Below, piece by piece: positions 1-9,934 of a stretch of 64,000 nt of DNA (position 1 is its first letter; every line of letters starts with the position of its first letter). The stretch comes from Selaginella moellendorffii (Eukaryota > Streptophyta > Lycopodiopsida > Selaginellales > Selaginellaceae): assembly GCF_000143415.4 (NCBI RefSeq), contig NW_003314336.1, positions 903,470 to 967,469 of the forward strand, given 5' to 3'. Position numbers and translations under genes: made by a program. Below the pieces are notes generated by a model. That model was not told where the DNA came from and searched no databases. It saw nothing but the letters and a program-made list of their open reading frames with translations.

Positions 1-2
1 CG

Positions 3-725
3 GCCGGAGTTTTGAGTGGGAAGATCTACGTGTTTGGAGGCACCATTGGAGAGACCAACGTGACCTCGACCGAGCAGTATGATCCGGAAGAAAACGTCTG
101 GAGTGTGGTGAGCAAGCCGATGGTCAAAGCTCGCGCATACCACGGAGGAGCCGTGGTTGGAAGCAGGATCTTTGCTCTCGGTGGTAGAAACGACACTGCC
201 TTCCTCTCGGAGACGGAGTCATTCGATCAGGAGGTGGGATGGATGGCTTCGGTCCCAATGATGGAGAGACGAGGCGCATTCTCTCCGGTGGTGGTGGAGG
301 GATCGATCTACGCTTTCGGTGGAACAGACGGGAACCTCTACCTCGACTCGGCCGAGCGGTTTGATCCACGCGAGGGCATCTGGAGGAGCCTTCCGCCGAT
401 GAGCTCCAAGCGGCTGTGGTTCCAGTCGGCTGCCTGGAACAACAAAGTCTACGTGCTCGGGGGCCACGATGGTTGCGACTACTTGGCGAATGTGGAGCGC
501 TTTGATCCTCGCGCTGGGAAGTGGGAGACGATCAAGCCACTGGCTGGGTCGAGAGCTCACGGTGCTGCGGCGGTGGTGGACGGATCCATTTGCGTGGTGG
601 CGGGGCTGGACAAGAAGCATCACTTCGTCAACACCATCGAGTGCTACGGTGAATCGTCGAGCTCGCGAGTGATCGAAGTTTGTGATCTCCACCAGCGCAG
701 CTTGTTCTCCCTTGGAGTGATCTGA
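3..725 (+). CDS. Kelch-repeat protein, 5' end missing
   Basis: The frame is open from the window edge (A-G-V-L-S-G-K-I-Y) to a TGA at 723-725, so only the C-terminal part, about 240 residues, is present. About five kelch blades are visible. Each has the G-G doublet after a hydrophobic strand (VFGG, ALGG, AFGG, VLGG, then VVAG in the last) followed by a conserved Y/F and W (for example ERFDP...W). Such blades build a beta-propeller used for protein binding, often as the substrate arm of an E3 ligase. No BTB or F-box domain can be seen because the N-terminus is outside the window. The last 25 residues carry no kelch signature. The first in-frame ATG is internal, so the true start is upstream. 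The family assignment is firm; partner and function are unknown. Confidence 0.85.
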   Translation, partial: AGVLSGKIYVFGGTIGETNVTSTEQYDPEENVWSVVSKPMVKARAYHGGAVVGSRIFALGGRNDTAFLSETESFDQEVGWMASVPMMERRGAFSPVVVEGSIYAFGGTDGNLYLDSAERFDPREGIWRSLPPMSSKRLWFQSAAWNNKVYVLGGHDGCDYLANVERFDPRAGKWETIKPLAGSRAHGAAAVVDGSICVVAGLDKKHHFVNTIECYGESSSSRVIEVCDLHQRSLFSLGVI

Positions 726-869
726 TCGCCGGTATGGTTTTTCTTCGCTATCTCTCTCACACTCTTTCTTCTTTGTTTGACAAGCTTAATAAGTTTCGTT
801 TTGCGATAGATAGATTTCATTTCCTTGTAGAAAACCTTTTAGAGAAACATTTTAGGGCTGGAGGGAGTG

Positions 870-2336
870 ATGGCCGGCGATGGCGCTGGCGATGGCTCTG
901 GCGGTGCCCCGCGACGGCTCAAGGGCAAGCTCTGCCGCGAAGAGGTAGCAGTAGTGCTAGCGGCAGTGGCAACGGCAGTGGTTCTTGTCCAGCGATTCGT
1001 GGATGAGCACAGCTTGCTTGTGCTTCTCCCCGGCAATGCTGCGGCCGCCCTGGAGTCGTCAATGCAGGCTACCAGCAGCGCGCTCGCGAAGCTCCAGACT
1101 ATGTTCTCGCTCACGGCGGCGAGCGATGCCGCGGCCGCCGCTGCTGATCCGGCCATCGCCAGCGACGATGATCGCCAGCTCCATTCTTCCTCGTCGAGCC
1201 TGAGAAAGGCCGTCCATGCGATGGGGGATACGATCGCTCCTCCTCGGTTTCACGATGTTTTCCAAAGCGGTGACGATGTCCACTGGAAGGCGAGCTTCCG
1301 GATGTCTCGGGCCAGTTTCGCGAGGCTGCTGGAGATTTTAGGCCCGGTTCTCGAGAGACAAGAGCCCGCTGACATCCCCGCCGATCGAAAGCTGGCCGCG
1401 ACGCTCTACCGCTTGGCTCACGGCGCGACCATCAAAGTCGTAGCTCGCAAGTTTGGAATCAGCACTGGCAGCTGCTCCAAGGCCTTCTACGACGTTTGCA
1501 AGGGATTGGAGGAGAAGCTGGGCCACCTGTTCGATTTCCCGACGTCGAGCGAGAGATTGACGAGCATCTCCGGCGAGTTCGCCGCTGTAGGATTGCCACA
1601 CTGCTGTGGAGCTCTTGGCTGCACCAACTTTGCCGTGGAGAGGCCGCCGGGAGAAATGGGGATCGACTACTTCGATCACACCAGGAACTACAGCGTCGTG
1701 ATGCAAGGGGTGGTGGACTCTCGCTCGCGGTTTCTCGACATCTCGGTGGGCTGGCCGGGATGCATCCCTCCCGCCGCCATCCTTCTCAAGACGAGGTTCT
1801 ACTCGCGAGTTCGAGAGAGCCATGAACTTCTCCAAGGACCTCCGCTGGACCTCGGTGGTGGCATTTTCATTCCTCGCTACGTTCTCGGAGACCGCTCCTA
1901 CAACTTGCAGCCGTGGCTCATCACTCCATACTCCCAGCCCGAGGATTCGAGCTTCGATCTGACTGCTCTCTTCAACAAGGCACACAGGCATGCAATGCGG
2001 CCGCTGCGTCGAGCTTTCGGGATGCTCAAGGAGCAGTGGCAGCTGCTCAAGACGACGCAGCGGGTGGACAGCATCGAGCTGCTGCCGTTCATCGTGGCGG
2101 CGTCGTGCGTGCTCCAGAACTTCCTCATCGACAACGGGGAGGCGATGCCCGAGGTGGAGGAGGAGCTGGAGCAGCGGGAGCCGGCGGTGGTGGACGGGGA
2201 TCCAGACGTTTACGGGGAGAGCGTGCGAAGCGCTTTGGCAGGCTTTGTCGGGCAGTATCAAACAGCAATGGGATTTGGAGGAGGTCCAGTGCGATCCGTG
2301 GGTCAGATGGTGGTAGATGGAACGAGGAACGGCTAG
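870..2336 (+). CDS. Harbinger transposase-derived protein (ALP1/HARBI1-like), catalytic residues lost
   Basis: Single-exon gene of 488 residues; I chose ATG 870 rather than the in-frame GTG at 867. Residues about 150-430 match the DDE_Tnp_4 (PF13359) fold: an N-terminal helical region with an HTH-like segment (KVVARKFGISTGSCSKAF), then the core including GWPG, GDRSYNLQPW and FNKAH...RRAFGMLKEQW. Active Harbinger nucleases use D-D-E. Here the first acidic residue is replaced in GALGCTNF (G near residue 250), the second is kept (GDRS, D341), and the third is arginine (RRAFG, R380), so nuclease activity is not expected. Plant ALP1-type proteins are domesticated Harbinger nucleases that lost catalysis and act with Polycomb complexes; by analogy this is a host gene, not a mobile element. 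Residues 1-130 are Ala/Ser-rich with a hydrophobic stretch (VAVVLAAVATAVVLV) of unclear role. I see no terminal inverted repeats around it. Confidence 0.8.
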   Translation: MAGDGAGDGSGGAPRRLKGKLCREEVAVVLAAVATAVVLVQRFVDEHSLLVLLPGNAAAALESSMQATSSALAKLQTMFSLTAASDAAAAAADPAIASDDDRQLHSSSSSLRKAVHAMGDTIAPPRFHDVFQSGDDVHWKASFRMSRASFARLLEILGPVLERQEPADIPADRKLAATLYRLAHGATIKVVARKFGISTGSCSKAFYDVCKGLEEKLGHLFDFPTSSERLTSISGEFAAVGLPHCCGALGCTNFAVERPPGEMGIDYFDHTRNYSVVMQGVVDSRSRFLDISVGWPGCIPPAAILLKTRFYSRVRESHELLQGPPLDLGGGIFIPRYVLGDRSYNLQPWLITPYSQPEDSSFDLTALFNKAHRHAMRPLRRAFGMLKEQWQLLKTTQRVDSIELLPFIVAASCVLQNFLIDNGEAMPEVEEELEQREPAVVDGDPDVYGESVRSALAGFVGQYQTAMGFGGGPVRSVGQMVVDGTRNG

Positions 2337-2948
2337 TCAGTCAGTCGGACAGGATTGGGACACTACGCAGGTATTTCGGAGGCTCTCTCGGGCGGACTTT
2401 TTTTTTTTCTTTTCTTTTCTACTCATTTGTGGATGGTGGAAGGATTTCAGGAAGGCAAAGTTAGACAAAGACGCGGTGTTTGAAGCAGAATATCCAGCAC
2501 ACAGTCCTACGAGGCCGAGATTTAATGTCCGGGCAGGGAAGCAGGGCCGGGTGGTTTTCTTATCTTTGGGATTTGGAGGTGGCTTAAGTTCAAGTCAAAA
2601 CAGCAGACTCGGGCAACAGGCCCACCCGTCACATGTGGAGGATATACAGGGGATATGCGTTCTGGATGGCTGAGTGCCGTTGGATCATCGTCTATTTCTC
2701 CCGTGGAATGGCATCCCACTGAAGGAGAGAGAGTGAGAGAGTCGGCGGCGGCTGTAGATTTTGTTTGGAGGGGCGGATGTGCTTTGGATGATGGTGGTTC
2801 AGTCTGGTTTGGAAGTGCTCATGGAGTTTTGGAACTGAGCTCTGTCTCTTCAGCTGCTGGTTTTTCGTGAGGGAGGTGGAGATTTTAGTTTCCTGGTAGC
2901 GGTCCTTTAAATTTTTATTTTTTTTCTTTTACTGTTAGAGGAGGAGAA
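2337..2948. other. Intergenic region
   Basis: This is the 3' flank of the transposase-derived gene and the upstream region of the next gene. It holds two pyrimidine-rich tracts (near 2400-2425 and 2910-2933) and a short GAGA-type purine run near 2728-2745. I see no convincing coding sequence or RNA gene. Confidence 0.5.
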
Positions 2949-4936
2949 ATGCTGAGTGAGGGGGAGACTACTTTGGCAATGGCTGCTGGCTTGACAACAG
3001 TCGTACAGAATGGCTGTGTTGATGAGGCAGCAGGAGTGTTCGTAAGCACTGCAGAGGCAAAAGCCCCATGGAACAAGGACGAGGCAGCAAATGGTGCAGC
3101 TGAGTGTTCCAAGAGCAAAGCCAGGGATGGCTTGCTGGAGCTGCTGAACAAGTCAGGAGTACCTCCAGCGGCACAAGTAAGCATTTCTTTCCTTTCTAGT
3201 TCTAGTAGTCGTGCTTTTTTCGTTTTAGCTTAGGATTCCAGAGAGCTTTGAGATCTGTTGGTAAGATTTTGATGGGCTAGTCTTTGAGAACTGACGACGT
3301 GTTGTTTTATCCTCGACTTTGGCAGAGGATGGCTCTTAACATACTCGTGAAGCTTGTCCGAACGGAGGGTGGAAGGTTTGAAACTCATCTCTTTGCGAAG
3401 ATTTTGTGCTCTCTGGTAAGCCTATTTCAATTTCTAGCTTCTATGCATCTCTAACAACTCGTATGCTGTGCAGATTGAGAGCAAAGGCACGATTGCCACT
3501 CCCCTAGATTGTTTGGCCAGCAAGTACTTTGTGTATGGAGACACAAGGTACGAGTTCGCTCTCGTCTGATGTATGGTTTTCGTAACATTCGCTTGTGTAT
3601 CCAGATGTTGCGTGCTCGACAGGATACATCAGCTTGCCAAGAGTATCTCAGAAGGTAATCTGCTCAAGCTTTCGTTTGGCATCATTCTTCTCACTTCTTC
3701 GCAGGAGGAACTCGTGGTATTGAGCTGTTGAAGGTTTTGTACGGATATCTGTTTGACAAAAATCCTTTAACATGTGAGAACTCTCTTTGGAAAAATTGCC
3801 ACGACGCTGACAGTATCAATGTTTCTTTATGTGCAGCGGCATGCCTGGCTGCTCCAGAATTCGAACAGGTACGAACTTTGCTCTTGTTTATTGCTGTTTC
3901 CCTGCAGTGTTTGCAATTACATTTAGTTTCGTTTTCTTTCTGTCGTCTCATTTTGTGGTCGTTGATACGTTGATCCAGCGATTTCATCTGATGGAGAAAT
4001 GCTGAATTGCAGAAAGCCGCAGTACTTGAGAGTGATAAGCAGTTCCTGGAGCAGATTACAGCTTTTTGTTCTGCTCTCGCAACGGTACTCTTTTTATTTC
4101 TCTCTTTTTGTCAAGTTTTTTCACACGTAATTTCTTTTGTTTGACAGGAGCTTAATGGTCAAGGCGATGGTTGCCTGAGGTATACGAAAAGTTTTATTCT
4201 AAAGTGAAGTTCTCCCTCGCTGATTTGTTTGCTTCTCCAGAAACGCTAGCGTACTACGGATGCCGCAGCTCATATCTAGTCTTGTAGAAGAGAAAACGGT
4301 AGGGACTACATTCTTGACAAGACTGAACTTATATACGTTTTTTTGTAGAATGGCCGATGTAAAGCCAGTGTTGCAGACAATGCACTGCAAGATCCCGAGA
4401 AGACTGTGAATGGGGAGGATTTGTCAGCGCTGGTCCTCACAGCAGCAAGAGGCAGAGGCAGCGAGGCTAACACCGGTGGTGCTGTGAGAGCCGGGACTCC
4501 GAAAAAGAAAGTGAGCGACGAAGATGAAGTAGAAAAAGAGGAAGAGGAGGAGGACGGTGGTGGTGAGAGCGGTGGAGACGAAGGTGACAGCGATGATCCC
4601 GACCATGGTGGCAACGAAGAGGAGGAAGAAGGCGAGGAGGAGGAGGAAGAGGAAGAGGAGGATGGAGAAGAAGAGGAGGAAGATGGCGAGCAGCAACAGG
4701 GGGTTGGATCAAACGCTGCTGCTGCTGCTGCTGCTGCCGCTGCTGCTGCAAGAAACAACAATGCCATCGCCAGTGTTGATGGTGCTCCTGGATTCGACGA
4801 GGAAGAAGAAGAGAGCGATCAAGACGGTGGAGTGGAGGACGATGGCGAAGGAGCCGATGGAGGTGAGGATGAAGAGGACGACGATGGCGACGACGATGAA
4901 GATGGAGCTCCACCACCCAAGAAAGCCAAGAAATGA
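2949..4936 (+). CDS. Acidic nuclear-type protein, possibly related to the N-terminus of NOC4
   Basis: Ten exons join in frame to 430 residues: 2949-3176, 3326-3415, 3474-3547, 3605-3654, 3705-3773, 3837-3868, 4013-4084, 4148-4179, 4241-4298, 4349-4936. All introns are GT-AG. The first about 235 residues are helical (LLELLNKSG, LNILVKLVRTEGGRF, LASKYFVYGDTR). The SKYF-x-Y-x-D-x-R pattern recalls the N-terminal helical region of the nucleolar complex protein NOC4, but the CBF/Mak21 domain that should follow is absent. From about residue 250 the protein is a highly acidic Glu/Asp tail with a 12-Ala run and a basic end (PPPKKAKK) that could be a nuclear localisation signal. Such tails are typical of nucleolar or chromatin proteins. 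Function is unassigned; the NOC4 link is a weak inference. Confidence 0.6.
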
Positions 4937-5069
4937 AGAGCGCCACATTTTTCTCTTCTTTGTCTTCTTTGTTTTTCGCGAACAAACACTCCTCACACAC
5001 TGGTCGTTTTAAATTTGAAATTTCTAGCGATGCGAAGAGCCCTAAAAAGGGATTTGGAAGGCTCCGGGA

Positions 5070-5243
5070 ATGGTTTGATCGATCGATCTATCGATTCGAT
5101 CGCGACGCTTTTGTGCTCTTGCAGATCCAAGCCGTGTTCCTCGTGAGCCGCCAAGGGAAAGTGCGGCTCCAGAAATGGTACACTGCTTATCCAGGGAAAG
5201 ATCGGCCTAAAGTAAGCGCCTACATTTTCTCTGATTTCCTCTT

Positions 5244-5280
<37 letters not shown>

Positions 5281-5978
5281 CAATGCAGGCGATCAGAGAA
5301 ATCACGAGCATCATTCTGTCCAGAGGAAGCAGGCTTTGCAATTTCATTGAATGGAAGGATTTGAAAGTCATCTACAAGCGGTAAGAAGCTCAAATCCTTT
5401 CTCTCTACGCGCTTGAGGTTTTGTTCTTGTTCTAGATATGCGAGCTTGTATTTTTGTATGTGCGTTGATGCCGACGACAACGAGCTCGACTGCTTGGAAG
5501 TCATACACCTCTTTGTGGAAGTTCTAGACCGCTACTTTGGCAACGTAAGCGTTTTTTTTTCTTTCGCTTCTTCTTCTGTAGACTTTACTTATATGTTTGT
5601 TTTATCTCGCTCTGGAATCCAGGTTTGCGAGCTCGACTTGGTTTTTAATTTCCACAAGGTCAGCCAGCGACTTTAAGTTTTGAGAGCAACGTCAATACTT
5701 GGTGTGGTTTTTTTTTCTTTTCTTTTTTCTTTCGTTTTTGTGTGTGTATGCAGGCGTATTATATCCTGGACGAGGTACTGCTGTCGGGAGAGCTACAGGA
5801 GTCGAGCAAAAAATCCGTGGCTCGAGTCATTTCTGCTCAGGTACACATTAACTTGTCTCTGGCTTTTTCTCTGTTCTTTCTTTTCTCCCTTTTAATGCCA
5901 TTGTTTTTCCAGGACACCATGGTTGAGAAAGCCAAAGAAACCGGCATTTCCCACATGATGTCGTCAAGCAGCAAGTGA
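5070..5978 (+). CDS. AP1S: AP-1 clathrin adaptor complex small subunit sigma
   Basis: Seven exons give 159 residues, close to the roughly 161 usual for sigma-1: 5070-5072, 5125-5211, 5289-5380, 5436-5544, 5623-5658, 5754-5840, 5913-5978. The first coding exon holds only the ATG and is followed by a 52-nt intron, which puts the Met directly before [12 protein letters not shown]. The longin-type core is unmistakable: [53 protein letters not shown] and [16 protein letters not shown]. It would be the small core subunit of AP-1, which sorts clathrin cargo at the trans-Golgi and endosomes. Intron 2 contains a CT dinucleotide microsatellite (about 5247-5278). It begins 133 bp after the preceding gene on the same strand. 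Confidence 0.92.
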
Positions 5979-6307
5979 AAGTGGGCATCTTAAGTGAGAG
6001 TGGTCTGAGCTTGTAAGTCTTTCGGAGTTTTTTCATCGAGTTGGATCTTCGTCCAGCCGGGCCCTTTCCAGTTTCCATGAAGGTTTCCTGGAAGATTTTA
6101 GTTTGGTGCCGCAAAGCATTGCAGTCTTTGATTGTGTTGGTATTATAGATACGTAGTTGCAACGACATTGTTGTTTTCATTGGCGCTCTACACCGACGTG
6201 AACTACTTGGAGAAGCCGGGGTGGCAACACTATCTTCCTCGCATTTTTGCGACAAGGGCCGCTTGTGGGTGTTTCTTTTCTCTGGCCGCCTTCACTGCAA
6301 AGTTTAA
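5979..6307 (+). other. 3' flank of the AP-1 sigma gene
   Basis: Presumed 3' UTR and downstream sequence. No further gene is visible before the duplicated block begins near 6308. Confidence 0.45.
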
Positions 6308-6889
6308 GCAAACAAACAATGCTCATTTAAGCAAGTTTCATCCAAACAAACAATGCGAATCAGATTTTTATATGAGAATTTTCTAAGCTCCTCATTCTTC
6401 TGGCTCCACAAAGAATTTTTGGCCTAATTGCTGAAAGAAAACAAAGAAAAAATAACAATTATTTTGACAACTTAAACCACTAGCTTGTGGCCGCAAAATG
6501 CAAGTCCGATGATTCCCGGAGCGTTAAGAACGTTCCTGGCGGGGGAGCACGGCCATTCAGGAAACTCGTGAAGACAAGGTACCACTCCACGTTTGTGAGA
6601 ATCGCAATTCTGGAACACGGATCTGTAAAGAGCTATAGTTTTGGTCCTGGAAGACAAATCATGGAACAGATTTTCGTGAGAAAGTTAAAGAGCTGGTTTC
6701 ATGTTTCTTTTCGCTTCTTGATCGAGCTGGGAGTTGGACTGTGTAGAGCTTGCAGAAAAGCGCTGCTAAAACTCCATAAGTCGTCAACGAGAGAGGAAAA
6801 GAAAAAAAGTAAGTTGTTGTATCAAGAGAGCTAGCTATGGAACTTATAAAACCACCAAAAAAACCCATTCAACAGCACCGGCGTACCTT

Positions 6890-7620
6890 TCACAAAACTG
6901 TGCATTTCTTCGTCGATTGGATCGTCAGGAGTCAGGACCACACTGAAAACGACAGAGGAAAAGCAAAAGAGAAAACAAGTTGTGTCATTATGGCAAATTC
7001 CAGCACAACAAAGCGGGCAAGGAATTACAGATCAAACAAACTTACTTATAAGGGGGCTGAGATCTTCTGGCTCTCAACCAAAAGTAAGGAGACTGCAGTT
7101 CAATCGAGAAACATAGAAGATGTACATAAAAACTTGATCAATGTACCTCGTCACAGCTAGAATCATTGTCAGAGATACTTTCACTATCCCACCACGCTCG
7201 TGCATTTCTTCCTCGATTGGATCGTCAGAAGCCAGGACTATACAACCAGAAAATCAAAGGAAAACAGCAGTGTGCACGTAAAGATTGAAATCTGCGAAAG
7301 CAGGAACTCGGGAACTCGTAGACCTTGATCAGTGATCAAGGTCTAGCACCGATGTACCTTTCACAAAACTGTGCATTTCTTCGTCGAGTGGATCGTCAGG
7401 AGTCAGGACCACACTGAAAACGACAGCGGAAAAGCAAAAGAGAAAACAAGTTGTATCATTAGAGAGATATTGCAAAATTCCAGCACAACAAAGCGGGCAA
7501 GGAATTACAGATCAAACAAACTTACTTATAAGGGGGCTGAGATCTTCTTGAGGTCCCCTTCTGTTTATGGCTCTCAACCAGAAGTAAGGAGACTGCAGTT
7601 CAATCGAGAAACATAGAGAT
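6890..7620. repeat. Tandem duplication of exon-like modules inside block A
   Basis: The sequence from 6890 (ACCTTTCACAAAACTGTGC) recurs at 7357, and the segment after 7198 recurs near 7700. On the minus strand each unit reads as a short open segment ending in a GT-type donor context with a shared peptide core, D-D-P-I/L-(E/D)-E-(E/G)-M-H. Block B (16480-16850) has one set. These may be remnants of a small multi-exon gene downstream of the TPD1-like gene. I could not assemble a complete reading frame. Confidence 0.5.
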
Positions 7621-7912
7621 GTACATAAAAACTTGATCAATGTACCTCGTCACAGCTCGAATCATCGTCAGAGATACTTTCACTATTCCACCATGCTCAT
7701 GCATTCCTTCCTCGATTGGATCGTCAGGAGCCAGGACTACACAAACCAGAAAATCAAAGGAAAACAGCAGTGTTCACGTAAAGATTGAAATCTGCGAAAG
7801 CAGGAATTTGGGAACTCGTAGACCTTGATCAGTTGATCGCGCCCGAAGGCTTGGCCAAAGCAAATGTGCATAAATGTGAACTTAGTATGGAAAACAAACC
7901 GCTACTCGCAGA

Positions 7913-8343
7913 CTAGCAAAAGGTGGCATCCCTGAGGTGCATGGGAAACTTGCGATCGCTCATGTAGACGAACCGAACCTCCCTTCGCGGTTCAAGAGGT
8001 CCGCCATCCAGAACGAGACAATCACCCGGCAAGAGGCGGTGGAAAACCCCCGGATCGATGAGCTTGTAGGACGCGAAAATGCGGCAATCGACGTGAATCC
8101 CGCACACACTGCGCTCGCCCTCGTTCATGATCACCACTTCGAACTCGAGCACATCGCCGGTATCCACCTGGCTGATCTCAATGTTCCTCATGGGCCGGTC
8201 TACACAAATGGAGTGAGGAAGAAACGAAAGAAAAGGATCCAAAACAAATGGAACTTACCTGAATCGCTGGAAGCTGAAAGAACGGAGATCATGAGATACA
8301 GCATGAACAGCTTGCGCAATGCTTCATCTAGGATCATCCTCAT
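7913..8343 (-). CDS. TPD1-like secreted cysteine-rich protein, copy 1 (two Cys lost)
   Basis: Two exons, 8343-8259 and 8199-7913 (59-bp GT-AG intron), give 123 residues. Exon 1 encodes a hydrophobic signal peptide (M-R-M-I-L...L-F-M-L-Y-L-M-I-S-V-L). Exon 2 matches the TAPETUM DETERMINANT 1-like domain: I-S-Q, E-V-V-I-M-N-E, C-G-I-H-V-D-C, S-Y-K-L-I-D-P-G-V-F, G-D-C-L-V-L-D-G-G and R-K-F-P-M. TPD1 proteins are secreted ligands of leucine-rich receptor kinases in anther and sporangium development. The paralogue at 21501-21927 has six cysteines after the signal peptide. This copy keeps four: the first (E-C-S-K becomes D-R-P-M) and second (N-E-C becomes N-E-G) are both gone. The frame is intact, so it may be an expressed variant or a relaxed duplicate. 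Confidence 0.8.
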
Positions 8344-8960
8344 CGTCGGGATGGATCAAGCAAGAAAGAAGAAGAAGAAGAAGCTACTCTCTCTTATGGT
8401 GAAACACGAGTATTTATCCTAAGGCTGCGTCGCCCCGTAATCTGGGACGTAAGTGAAACACCGGTTTTTGGAATGGATAAGCTTACGCGAATTAAATCTC
8501 CTCTGCGACGTGTGCCACCTTCCACGTATAATCGTAAAATCCGCTCTCTCACAGCAGTAGGTTTGACCGAAATGGCTTCTAGAGACTTTTAATCGTGTGG
8601 CTTCCCAACAGATATATTTTCGTTGAGATTAAAGAAAGGATGGCACTTCTTTGCAGGCTCCTGTGAGACCAGGAAATTGTAAAGTTATGATAAGAATATG
8701 CATAAGTTTGGATGTTCGCACCAGAAAGCTTCCTTCATTCAGTCCCAAAAGACCTGGAAAAAAAAGGTGAGATACAAACTCCAGGGAAGTGCCTAATCTC
8801 AACAAACATCCAATTTCTGGCCTTAGAGCGTAATCTTTGTCTGTATTTCTGAAACTTAACGAGAAACATTAGCATGGTTGATGGCAACAAGAGTTTGATG
8901 AGTTTCAAACCTTCCAGCCTCCGTTAGGACAAGCTTCATGAGTATTCTTAAGAGCCATCC

Positions 8961-9934
8961 TCTGCCATCAATACATTTAAACCATTGGTGTATTAACCAT
9001 AAAAATACATTTAAATATCATAATAAAAATTTAACAATTTTAAAGATAATAAGCATTGACTAATAGATTTTAAATACTAAATTTTAATCTAAATCTTCTA
9101 CTGCTGCTGCTCTTGGAACAAGAGCCACAATCTTCTGGACTGTGTGATTTATCCAGCTACTCTTTATGAGTCACATAACTATTCTCCTCTACATCTTCAT
9201 CTTAACCCCATCAACTAAAACGATAGGCCCAAAACCTTTTTAGAACCACAATACCCTCTAAAGCATCATGTAATTTGGGAAACCCTTAATCCTTTATGGA
9301 ATGAAAAGAATTGTGAAAGAAGGATCAATGCAGTAAAGTATAGAAAAAAGTTATTGCCTACCAAGGAAAGGATAATACCCTAATGAATATTGCAATTTAC
9401 CTGCCATGATAAATTGTGTATATTAGAAAGTTCTAGCCCATCTTTGCTCATCCAAAACCCTGGATTTTCAATTTTTCACTATAATAGCTAACTTAGATTT
9501 ACTTTTTTTACAAACTCTGAGAGAAAGCTACAAAAGAGATTTTGGCATTCAAAGTGAAATTTGCTACTTTACTACAGTTATATATTAGTTATGCTACTTT
9601 ATATTTCAACAGCTGTTAAAGAATTTTTTTCCTAACCCATGTCCTTACAATTGATTGAACCATTGTAGTCCCATACTTGTGGTATGTGACCCTTTCGAGA
9701 ACTCTTGAATGCAGCATGTGGCATCAAGAAATCTAGCATTCCAAGAAGAAACGTGTTTTGGCACATACTTTGCTAGATCACTAATTAACTAGCTATAGAT
9801 GAGCACATTATTAAAAGAACTTACTTGCCTTGCATGATGCCTCTTCTTTTCTAGTCTTCTGCTTTGTTGTGACAATGTTAGTAATTTGGGTAAATAAAAA
9901 AACGGTGAGCCTGCCATTAGATTCTAAGGAATAT
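8961..9934. other. AT-rich non-coding stretch
   Basis: No coding sequence or recognisable repeat boundary was found. Composition is close to that of the decayed retroelement at 12.4-15.6 kb, so it may also be decayed transposon DNA, but no motif proves it. Confidence 0.4.

Larger units (their letters stand above)
6308..8960. repeat. Segmental duplication, block A
   Basis: This block is a direct-orientation copy of 15630-17960. It starts near GCAAACAAACAATGCTC at 6308 (same words at 15630) and continues through a TPD1-like gene and its promoter to the CAACAAGAG run near 8885 (17905 in block B). Block A differs in four ways. It lacks the MITE found in block B. Its segment about 6455-6640 is in the opposite orientation relative to block B. 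It has an extra tandem copy of about 470 bp (6890-7160 and 7357-7620). It holds the intact TPD1-like copy. Confidence 0.85.

Noticed and set aside
1338-2261. Long minus-strand open frame opposite the Harbinger-derived gene
   Set aside because: It is the complement of a GC-rich coding exon, with no recognisable motif; the + strand frame has clear domain motifs.
4306-4767. Poly-Ser/poly-Ala open frame on the minus strand
   Set aside because: It is the complement of the Glu-rich acidic tail and poly-Ala run of the + strand gene.
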